DNA of 5,355 nucleotides from an uncultured Bacteroidota bacterium (GTDB lineage Bacteria; Bacteroidota; Bacteroidia; Chitinophagales; Chitinophagaceae), in NCBI GenBank assembly GCA_903879995.1, contig CAIRNW010000182.1:1-5355 (forward strand). Direction: 5' to 3'. Numbering within the stretch: the stretch's first letter is position 1; each line of letters begins with the position of its first letter. The position numbers were made by a program, and so were the translations under genes. Below are positions 1 through 5,355 of the stretch, piece by piece. The notes beneath the pieces are model-generated. The model searched no databases. It was not told the DNA's origin and saw only the letters and a program-made list of their open reading frames with translations.

Positions 1-644
1 CCCATAATCCAACGGGAGCCGTGTTGGGTCCTGCTGATATTGAGGAATTAAGAAAGATTGTTGCGGGCACCAGTATTTTAATTCTCAGTGATGAAGTGTA
101 TGAACATTTGATCTTCGATAATATTCCTCATCAAAGTATTTTACGTTATCCTGATTTATTGGAACGCAGTTTTGTTTGCTTCTCTTTTGGTAAAGTATAT
201 AATTGTACAGGATGGAAGTTAGGTTATTGTGTAGCACCCCCTTCGCTGACAAAGGAGTTTAGAAAAATTCATCAGTTCAATGCATTCAGTTGTTTCACAC
301 CTACACAGGTTGCCTTAGCTACCTTTTTAAAAAACAAAGAAGCTTATTTGGGTTTGGGGTCATTCTTACAAGAACGCAGAGACTATTTTATCCAATTAAT
401 GCAGCCTACACGATTTGAATTACTCCCCAGTCATGGCAGTTATTTTATTTGTGCGCGTTATAACCAAATCAGTCATGAAGGAGACTTAGCTTTTGCTACG
501 CGACTCACGAAAGAAGCGGGTGTAACTACAATCCCTGTATCTGCTTTTTATGCAGATGGAAAGGATGATCACGTGATCCGTTTTTGTTTTGCGAAGAAAA
601 AAGAAACACTCGAAACAGCAGTAGAAAGGCTCCTACATTATTAG
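1..644 (+). CDS. PLP-dependent class I/II aminotransferase, methionine/kynurenine aminotransferase-like (5' truncated)
   Basis: This is the C-terminal part of a fold-type I aminotransferase, a cytoplasmic enzyme that moves the amino group of an amino acid to a 2-oxo acid using pyridoxal phosphate. The reading frame is open from base 3, and 213 residues are visible. They begin with HNPTGAVL (NPTG at 6-17), a motif normally found near residue 170, so about 170 residues lie left of the window. The GTG at 21 is internal and not the start. Visible motifs are SDEVYEHL (PLP-binding Asp at 90-92, Tyr at 99-101), SFGKVYNCTGWKLGY with the Schiff-base Lys at 192-194, HQFNAFSCFTPTQ, and VIRFCFAK with the substrate carboxylate-binding Arg at 579-581. 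The SFGK..TGWK and HQFN wording resembles the YbdL/kynurenine aminotransferase group, which prefers methionine and aromatic or kynurenine substrates. That substrate assignment is an inference from resemblance. The stop codon TAG overlaps the stop of the convergent mqnC. Confidence 0.9.
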   Translation, partial: HNPTGAVLGPADIEELRKIVAGTSILILSDEVYEHLIFDNIPHQSILRYPDLLERSFVCFSFGKVYNCTGWKLGYCVAPPSLTKEFRKIHQFNAFSCFTPTQVALATFLKNKEAYLGLGSFLQERRDYFIQLMQPTRFELLPSHGSYFICARYNQISHEGDLAFATRLTKEAGVTTIPVSAFYADGKDDHVIRFCFAKKKETLETAVERLLHY

Positions 645-1765
645 TAATTGATCACCTGCTCTTCAATGGCCGCAGGGATTTCTCTCCATGCATATTCCTG
701 ATTACGAAGTTGGGGTTCAAATCCTGCTTCACGAATTGCCTCCTGAATGGTTTTATAGGTAAATCGATGTGGTGCTCCGGCTGCGCTCACCACATTTTCC
801 TCAATCATGATCGATCCGTAATCGTTAGCCCCCGCATGTAAACAAACACCTGCTGTTTCTTTTCCAACAGTCAACCAGCTGGCTTGAATGTTTTTAACAT
901 TGGGGAGCATGATTCGACTGATTGCAATCATTCGGATATATTCTTCTTTAGTAGTTAAGTTTTGCACCCCTCGTATCTCTGCCAGTAAAGTGTCTACATC
1001 CTGAAAGGTCCAGGGAATAAAAGCTAAAAATCCTTTTGCTGTTTCAGGTTTACGCGCTTGCACCTCACGAATCTTTATCAAGTGTTCAAATCGTTCTTCC
1101 AATGTTTCAACATGTCCAAACATCATTGTGGCAGAAGTAGTGATATGCAGTTTATGTGCTTCGTGCATCACATCAAGCCATTCTTGTGCGCCACATTTTC
1201 CATTGGAAACTAAGCGACGCACACGGTCCACTAAAATTTCTGCACCCGCACCAGGTAAGGAATCCAACCCTGCTTCCTGCAGTGTTTTCAAGACTTCGTG
1301 ATGTGTACTTTTTTCAAGTTTGGTAATATGTGCAATTTCAGGAGGTCCTAATGCATGTAGTCGTATGTCAGGAAATTCAGCTTTGATAGCTTTGAACGTA
1401 TCTACATAAAACTGTAAGCCCAGTTTTGGATGATGTCCACCTTGTAAGAGTAATTGATCACCGCCAAACCGAATGGTTTCTTTTATTTTTTGCCGATAGG
1501 TGTCCATATCGGTAATATAGGATTCCGGGTGTCCGGGAATACGATAGAAATTACAAAACTTACAATTAGCGATGCAAACGTTGGTGGTGTTCACATTGCG
1601 GTCAATCTGCCAGGTTACTTTTCCATGTGGTACCTGAATTTTTCTGAGTTCGTCCGCCACATGCATTAGATCCGCTAAAGGCGCCTGATTGAATAAGTGC
1701 AAACCCTCTTCCTGACTCAGCGATTCAAATTGTAGGGCGCGGTGTAATAACTGATCTGTTAACAT
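641..1765 (-). CDS. mqnC: Cyclic dehypoxanthinyl futalosine synthase (radical SAM, menaquinone synthesis)
   Basis: MqnC uses S-adenosylmethionine and a [4Fe-4S] cluster to cyclise dehypoxanthinyl futalosine. This is the step between MqnB and MqnD in the futalosine route from chorismate to menaquinone. The protein has 374 residues, the usual length. The cluster-binding CxxxCxxC is at Cys64, Cys68 and Cys71, within TTNVCIANCKFCNFYR. Other family signatures are QGGHHP (108-113), HALGPPEIAHI (137-147), SLPGAGAEI (169-177), TSATMMFGH (210-218), QASWLTVG (294-301) and LHAGANDYGS (309-318). The FYR after the last Cys and the QGGHHP stretch fit MqnC better than its paralogue MqnE, which makes aminofutalosine. 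The ATG at 1765 is the only usable start, because an in-frame TGA lies at 1792-1790 with no other start codon between. No Shine-Dalgarno sequence sits near it. No other mqn gene is visible here. Cytoplasmic. Confidence 0.95.
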   Translation of the reverse strand: MLTDQLLHRALQFESLSQEEGLHLFNQAPLADLMHVADELRKIQVPHGKVTWQIDRNVNTTNVCIANCKFCNFYRIPGHPESYITDMDTYRQKIKETIRFGGDQLLLQGGHHPKLGLQFYVDTFKAIKAEFPDIRLHALGPPEIAHITKLEKSTHHEVLKTLQEAGLDSLPGAGAEILVDRVRRLVSNGKCGAQEWLDVMHEAHKLHITTSATMMFGHVETLEERFEHLIKIREVQARKPETAKGFLAFIPWTFQDVDTLLAEIRGVQNLTTKEEYIRMIAISRIMLPNVKNIQASWLTVGKETAGVCLHAGANDYGSIMIEENVVSAAGAPHRFTYKTIQEAIREAGFEPQLRNQEYAWREIPAAIEEQVINY

Positions 1766-1770
1766 GACCG

Positions 1771-1778
1771 CAAAGTTA
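1771..1778 (-). promoter_or_regulatory. Predicted -7 box (TAACTTTG) of the mqnC promoter
   Basis: On the minus strand this reads TAACTTTG, an exact match to TAnnTTTG, the -7 element used by the primary sigma factor of Bacteroidota. Only five bases (CGGTC) separate it from the mqnC ATG. Transcription would therefore begin at or within a few bases of the start codon, giving an almost leaderless mRNA. No TTG -33 element is seen at 17-23 bases upstream, so the call rests on the -7 box and its position. Confidence 0.55.
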
Positions 1779-1811
1779 CATCTCTTCCTTCAAGAAAGCC
1801 TGTTGAACAGT

Positions 1812-1819
1812 TAACTTTG
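1812..1819 (+). promoter_or_regulatory. Predicted -7 box (TAACTTTG) of the M16 operon promoter
   Basis: This is an exact TAnnTTTG match, seven bases before the ATG of the first M16 gene, and the mirror image of the box in front of mqnC. The best -33 candidate is a TTC at 1789-1791 with a 20-base spacer, an imperfect match to TTG. The first three bases, TAA, are also an in-frame stop that fixes the downstream gene's start at 1827. The transcript would be leaderless or nearly so. Confidence 0.55.
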
Positions 1820-1826
1820 CCCCTTC

Positions 1827-3071
1827 ATGATAACATTTGATCGATTTACGCTTTCTAACGGACTCCGCGTGCTGGTGCATACGGACGTTTCCACTCCCAT
1901 GGCTGTAGTGAATGTCCTTTATGATGTAGGGGCACGCGACGAAGATCCTGATCAGACAGGCTTTGCTCATTTATTTGAACACCTGATGTTTGGAGGATCT
2001 CTTCATATTCCTGATTATGACGAACCCCTGCAATTAGCGGGTGGAGAGAATAACGCTTATACAACTAACGATCTAACCAATTATTATATACAGCTACCTG
2101 CTGATAATTTGGAAACCGCTTTTTGGTTAGAGAGTGATCGAATGCTTTCCCTGGCATTTAGTCAAAAGAGTTTAGCTGTACAACAAAAAGTAGTTTGCGA
2201 AGAATTTAAAGAACATTATTTAAATAAGCCCTACGGCGATGTGTGGAGTCATATGCGCAGCTTGGCTTATCAGGTTCATCCTTATCGTTGGATGACCATT
2301 GGTCGTGAATTGGCACATATTGAACAAGCCCGCTTGCAACAGGTGAAGGATTTTTTCTTCAAACACTATACACCTTGTAATGCTATTCTGGTAGTGGCAG
2401 GTAATGTACATGTGGCACAAGTACGTGCGTTAGCAGAAAAATGGTTTGGTCCTATTCCTTCGGGAACCCGGTACCAACGTAAGTTACCGGTTGAACCTAC
2501 TCAAACGGCTCCCCGCTACAAAATGATACAAGCCCCCGTTCCATTAGATCTTCTTTGTAAAACCTGGCATATGACGGATCGGCTGGGCGCCTCTTATCAT
2601 GCTACCGATTTATTAACGGATATGCTCGGAGGCAGCGCTTCCTCTCGCTTGCATCAACAATTGGTCAAGGAGCAAAAATTATTTGTGCATATTGATTGCT
2701 ATCATTTTGGGAGTAGCGATCCGGGACTGGTTGCCATCGAGGGAAAACTAGTGGAGGGAGTTAGCATGGAAAAAGCAGAGCAGGCCCTGCAGGAACAACT
2801 GAATGCTTTCAAGTCGCAACCTCCTTCTGAGCAAGAGTTAGAAAAAGTGAAAAATAAAACGGAGAGTGCCATTGCATTTGAAGACATGAGTGTGATGAGT
2901 CGTGCCAGTAGCTTAGCTTATTATGAATTACTTGGGGATGCTGCCTGGATGAATGAAGAACTAGGTAAATATGCGGCAGTTACTACGGCACAAGTGGCAG
3001 CTGTATCCAACGAGTTATTTCGCCCTGAGAATCAAAACACGCTTTATTATTACGCAAATCCATCCGCATGA
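1827..3071 (+). CDS. M16 family zinc metallopeptidase, catalytic subunit
   Basis: This 414-residue protein matches a single half of the pitrilysin/insulinase clan (M16B-like, two repeated domains). Such enzymes cleave peptides or unfolded proteins inside a clam-shell chamber. The zinc site is complete: inverted motif HLFEH at His48, Glu51 (catalytic) and His52, with a third ligand in VVCEEF, most likely Glu126. GGENNAYTTND (72-82) and PYGDVW (135-140) follow as in active members. The C-terminal half begins around residue 225. It keeps Arg274 of the substrate-binding Arg/Tyr pair, but the Tyr position is Val287. No signal peptide or membrane segment is visible, so I infer a cytoplasmic location. 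The start is fixed by an in-frame TAA at 1812 with no other ATG between. The next gene overlaps by four bases and encodes a partner that supplies the missing Tyr. The physiological substrate cannot be read from the sequence. Confidence 0.93.
   Translation: MITFDRFTLSNGLRVLVHTDVSTPMAVVNVLYDVGARDEDPDQTGFAHLFEHLMFGGSLHIPDYDEPLQLAGGENNAYTTNDLTNYYIQLPADNLETAFWLESDRMLSLAFSQKSLAVQQKVVCEEFKEHYLNKPYGDVWSHMRSLAYQVHPYRWMTIGRELAHIEQARLQQVKDFFFKHYTPCNAILVVAGNVHVAQVRALAEKWFGPIPSGTRYQRKLPVEPTQTAPRYKMIQAPVPLDLLCKTWHMTDRLGASYHATDLLTDMLGGSASSRLHQQLVKEQKLFVHIDCYHFGSSDPGLVAIEGKLVEGVSMEKAEQALQEQLNAFKSQPPSEQELEKVKNKTESAIAFEDMSVMSRASSLAYYELLGDAAWMNEELGKYAAVTTAQVAAVSNELFRPENQNTLYYYANPSA
3068..3071 (+). promoter_or_regulatory. 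ATGA start/stop overlap coupling the two M16 genes
   Basis: The ATG of the second M16 gene (3068-3070) overlaps the TGA of the first (3069-3071). There is no Shine-Dalgarno sequence upstream, so ribosomes finishing the first gene probably reinitiate here. That would favour equal amounts of the two subunits. A second in-frame ATG at 3086-3088, preceded by a run of A, is an alternative start that would shorten the protein by six residues. Confidence 0.6.
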
Positions 3072-4342
3072 TCGATCGTAAAAAAATGCCACCGATAGTT
3101 GATGCGGTACATTACCAGCTGGAACTAAAGCCCTATGCGCATCATCAACTAGATAACGGGGTGGAAGTTTATATGATTGATGCAGGTGCAGAAGATGTTT
3201 TGCAAATTGAATGGCTCTATAAAGCAGGGAACTCTTATGAAACTCAAAATCTGATTGCTGCTACCACTAATTATTTATTGCGCGCAGGAACGACTACACA
3301 TACAGCCTATGAGTTGGATGAGAAGATTGATTATGTAGGTGCCTATGTCAATCGGGGTTGTTATAACGAACAAGCGGGAATCACATTACATTGTTTAAAT
3401 AAGCATATCGATGTACTGCTCCCATTAATACGGGAAGTACTTACTGAGTCGGTATTCCCCGAGCATGAATTATTGCTGTATCAGCAGAACATGAAACAAC
3501 GCTTATCCGTTAATCTGCGTAAATCAGATTATGTAGCGGGTCGTTTGATTGATGCCTATTTATTTGGAGAGGAACATCCTTATGGAAAATATAGTTCTCC
3601 TAGTTCCTTTGATTCACTGACTCGTGAAGCCTTGCTTGCATTTTATGATCGGTATTATAAGCGGGGCCATTTTCAACTTTTTGTGGCTGGGAAAATTCCT
3701 GTTGATTTATTGGAAAAACTAAACCGATACTTTGGAGATCTCCCCATTGATGTACCTTCTTTACCTACTTATTTACTGCAACCTGTTGAACAAAAGAAGT
3801 ATAGTATACAGAATGATCCGGCTGGTGTACAAGGTGCTATTCGTATAGCACGCCCTTTTCCGAATCGGCATCATCCGGATTTTTTACCTGCCCTTGTATT
3901 GAATACAGTATTTGGAGGATTTTTTGGTTCAAGACTCATGAGTAATATTCGAGAGGAAAAAGGATATACGTACGGAATTCATAGTTATCTCCTTAACCTT
4001 CAGCAGACCTCTGCCTGGATGATTAGTACAGAGGCGGGGAAAGATGTATGTGAAGCCACTATACGGGAAATATATGCTGAGATGAATCGGTTGTGCAATG
4101 AGCCAATTGCTGAAGAGGAATTGAATTTGGTTCGCAATTATATGATGGGAGGACTCTTGGGAGATTTAGACGGCCCCTTTCAATTGATTGCAAGATGGAA
4201 GAATCTTATCTTAAATGGATTGCCTCCTGCTCATTTTCATCGTACCATTGATACTATTCGCAATGTAGATGCACAACAATTGCAAGTACTGGCGCAGCGT
4301 TATTTTAATCCTGCAGATTTTTATGAGCTAGTAGTAGTTTGA
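3068..4342 (+). CDS. M16 family peptidase homologue lacking the zinc site, partner subunit
   Basis: This 424-residue M16B-like protein has the same two-domain layout as its upstream neighbour. Where the neighbour has His48, Glu51 and His52, it has Thr66, Tyr69 and Leu70 (in AATTNYLLRAGT), and the third-ligand position is about Gln144. It cannot bind the catalytic zinc by the usual means. It retains HPYGKYSS (170-177) and, in the C-terminal domain, FGSRLMSNIREEKGYTYGI with Arg289 and Tyr302. This is the Arg/Tyr pair that, in known M16B heterodimers, reaches across to hold substrate at the partner's zinc. I infer that it forms an obligate heterodimer with the upstream protein. No signal peptide is seen. 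The ATG at 3068 is preferred because of the four-base overlap and because the stretch starting MIDRKKMPP resembles the start of family members. The ATG at 3086 is possible. Confidence 0.92.
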   Translation: MIDRKKMPPIVDAVHYQLELKPYAHHQLDNGVEVYMIDAGAEDVLQIEWLYKAGNSYETQNLIAATTNYLLRAGTTTHTAYELDEKIDYVGAYVNRGCYNEQAGITLHCLNKHIDVLLPLIREVLTESVFPEHELLLYQQNMKQRLSVNLRKSDYVAGRLIDAYLFGEEHPYGKYSSPSSFDSLTREALLAFYDRYYKRGHFQLFVAGKIPVDLLEKLNRYFGDLPIDVPSLPTYLLQPVEQKKYSIQNDPAGVQGAIRIARPFPNRHHPDFLPALVLNTVFGGFFGSRLMSNIREEKGYTYGIHSYLLNLQQTSAWMISTEAGKDVCEATIREIYAEMNRLCNEPIAEEELNLVRNYMMGGLLGDLDGPFQLIARWKNLILNGLPPAHFHRTIDTIRNVDAQQLQVLAQRYFNPADFYELVVV

Positions 4343-4371
4343 TGGCTGTTGGATTTATTTTCTGAAATTTG
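4338..4371 (+). promoter_or_regulatory. Possible promoter of the E1 gene (TTTG ... GAAATTTG)
   Basis: TTTG at 4338-4341 overlaps the end of the M16 gene and could act as a -33 element. GAAATTTG at 4364-4371 differs from TAnnTTTG only at the first base, and the spacer is 22 bases, within the range reported for this phylum. The ATG at 4376 follows after four bases, echoing the short spacing at the two promoters near 1800. The match is imperfect and the E1 gene could equally be read through from the M16 operon. Confidence 0.3.
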
Positions 4372-4375
4372 TAGT

Positions 4376-5355
4376 ATGATCTTCGATCGAAAGGATTTAT
4401 CAAACGAACAGCTGCTTGCATTTTACAAGCATTTGTTATGGCCCCGGATGATCGAGGATAAAATGCTGGTATTATTACGGCAAGGAAAAATTTCTAAATG
4501 GTTTAGTGGCATCGGCCAAGAGGCTATTGCAGTAGGCGCCACTCTGGCACTGCAGGAGGATGAGTGGATTATGCCATTGCATCGTAACCTGGGTGTTTTT
4601 ACTACCAGGCAAATGCCCTTGCATCAATTATTTCTTCAATGGCAGGGTACCCAACAAGGCTATAGCAAGGCAAGAGAGCGTAGTTTTCACTTTGGAAGCA
4701 AGGAACATCATATTTGTGGAATGATTTCACACTTGGGTCCTCAGTTAGCTGTGGCGGATGGAGCAGCCTTAGCCTATAAGTTGGCCCAGAAGGATAAAGT
4801 TTCACTTGCTTTCACGGGTGATGGAGGTACCAGTGAAGGTGATTTTCATGAAGCATTGAATGTAGCAGCAGTATGGGATCTGCCTGTTATTTTTTTGATT
4901 GAAAACAATGGATATGGATTAAGCACACCTGTTCAAGAACAGTATCGGTGCGAGCGACTAGTAGATAAGGCGGCGGGATATGGAATGGAGGGAGTACGTA
5001 TTGATGGAAATAATATTCTAACAGTATACGACACGATTAAGGGGGTTCGCGAATATTGTATTCGTCATCAAAAACCTTATCTCATTGAGTGCATGACCTT
5101 TCGAATGCGTGGGCATGAAGAGGCCAGCGGAACAAAGTATGTCCCGGCTGAATTATTTACTACCTGGGAACAAAAAGATCCCATAAAAAATTATGAGCGC
5201 TACTTAATCGAACAAGGTGTACTGACAAATTTTGATGTAGCGGATATCAGAAATGAATTCAAACAAAAAATAGAGGCAGAGCTTGCTATTGGGCTGGCAC
5301 CTGCTCCTGTTATTGCTGTCCCGGAAAATGAATTGAACGATGTGTATGCTTCTCG
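4376..5355 (+). CDS. 2-oxoacid dehydrogenase E1 component, alpha domain (3' truncated; probable branched-chain alpha-beta fusion)
   Basis: An open frame from ATG 4376 runs to the window edge without a stop (326 residues visible). It is a thiamine diphosphate-dependent E1 that decarboxylates 2-oxo acids and passes the acyl group to the lipoyl domain of E2. Evidence: IGQEAIAVG (46-54), MPLHRNLG (66-73), RSFHFG (102-107), and the cofactor motif starting GDGG at 148-151 and ending ENNGYG (176-181), with 26 residues between GDG and Asn177. TFRMRGHEEASGTKYVP (241-257) holds the conserved active-site His247. The tail PENELNDVYAS looks like the join between alpha and beta parts in the single-chain E1 proteins of Bacteroidota, so the full protein probably has about 650-700 residues. 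I favour 2-oxoisovalerate (branched-chain) dehydrogenase, which supplies primers for iso-fatty acids. Pyruvate dehydrogenase E1 is the alternative. It lies 33 bases after the M16 pair on the same strand. No Shine-Dalgarno sequence is seen. Confidence 0.9.
   Translation, partial: MIFDRKDLSNEQLLAFYKHLLWPRMIEDKMLVLLRQGKISKWFSGIGQEAIAVGATLALQEDEWIMPLHRNLGVFTTRQMPLHQLFLQWQGTQQGYSKARERSFHFGSKEHHICGMISHLGPQLAVADGAALAYKLAQKDKVSLAFTGDGGTSEGDFHEALNVAAVWDLPVIFLIENNGYGLSTPVQEQYRCERLVDKAAGYGMEGVRIDGNNILTVYDTIKGVREYCIRHQKPYLIECMTFRMRGHEEASGTKYVPAELFTTWEQKDPIKNYERYLIEQGVLTNFDVADIRNEFKQKIEAELAIGLAPAPVIAVPENELNDVYAS

Larger units (their letters stand above)
1766..1826. other. Divergent intergenic region between mqnC and the M16 gene pair
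   Basis: These 61 bases separate two start codons facing away from each other. They hold a perfect 9-bp inverted repeat, GCAAAGTTA at 1770-1778 and TAACTTTGC at 1812-1820, with 33 bases between the arms. Each outward-facing arm reads as a Bacteroidota -7 box for the adjacent gene. Neither start codon has a Shine-Dalgarno sequence close to it. A purine-rich run exists on the minus strand (complement of 1784-1792), but it lies about 20 bases from the mqnC ATG, which is too far. The 33 bases between the arms must hold both upstream promoter elements, so the two polymerase sites should overlap. Confidence 0.7.

Noticed and set aside
21..23. GTG at base 21 as the start of the aminotransferase.
   Set aside because: The frame is open further left and already contains the NPTG motif before this codon. 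About 170 residues of the enzyme would be missing if it started here.
567..578. Perfect 12-bp palindrome GATCACGTGATC followed by a T-rich run, resembling an operator or terminator.
   Set aside because: It lies inside the aminotransferase frame and encodes the conserved DDHVIRFCFAK segment with the substrate-binding Arg. As a hairpin it has only a four-base stem.
584..841. Open frame on the + strand of 85 codons.
   Set aside because: It overlaps the aminotransferase end and then runs antisense to well-conserved mqnC codons. Its translation shows no recognisable domain.
1454..1669. Open frame on the + strand of 71 codons.
   Set aside because: It lies entirely antisense to the mqnC radical SAM core and has no supporting motif or start signal.
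1776..1970. Open frame on the - strand of 64 codons spanning the divergent promoter region.
   Set aside because: It is antisense to the first M16 gene up to the zinc-site region and would be read through both promoter boxes. The composition is that of a shadow frame.
1855..2887. Three further short minus-strand frames (1855-2064, 2220-2420, 2702-2887).
   Set aside because: All are antisense to the first M16 gene, whose frame is strongly supported by the HxxEH site and family wording.
4602..4805. Open frame on the - strand of 67 codons.
   Set aside because: It is antisense to the E1 alpha domain, whose conserved motifs account for these bases.

Overview
This window looks like a core chromosomal stretch of a member of the Bacteroidota, most like the Chitinophagaceae or a relative. 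The evidence is moderate-to-low GC by eye, start codons without Shine-Dalgarno sequences, TAnnTTTG promoter elements, and a set of proteins whose wording is typical of that phylum. It holds five protein genes packed almost without gaps. There are no tRNA, rRNA, mobile element or CRISPR signals, and no gene-free stretch longer than 61 bases.

Layout. Bases 1-644 (+) are the C-terminal part of a class I/II PLP aminotransferase of the methionine/kynurenine aminotransferase type; its start lies left of the window. Bases 641-1765 (-) are mqnC, the radical SAM cyclase of the futalosine menaquinone pathway. The two genes converge and their stop codons overlap. Bases 1766-1826 are a 61-bp divergent promoter region carrying a mirrored pair of TAACTTTG boxes, each only 5-7 bases from the start codon it faces. 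Bases 1827-3071 and 3068-4342 (+) are two M16 (pitrilysin/insulinase) family proteins joined by an ATGA overlap. The first has the complete HxxEH zinc site. The second has lost it but keeps the Arg/Tyr pair, so together they should form one active heterodimer. After 33 bases, a 2-oxoacid dehydrogenase E1 gene (thiamine diphosphate dependent) starts at 4376 and runs off the right edge. It is probably an alpha-beta fusion of the branched-chain type.

How they fit together. The genes are mostly housekeeping functions: amino acid transamination, quinone synthesis, protein or peptide turnover and oxidative decarboxylation of 2-oxo acids. Only the two M16 genes are clearly a functional unit. I see no previously undescribed system. 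The most noteworthy points are the mirrored, apparently leaderless promoter pair and the clean division of active-site residues between the two M16 subunits.
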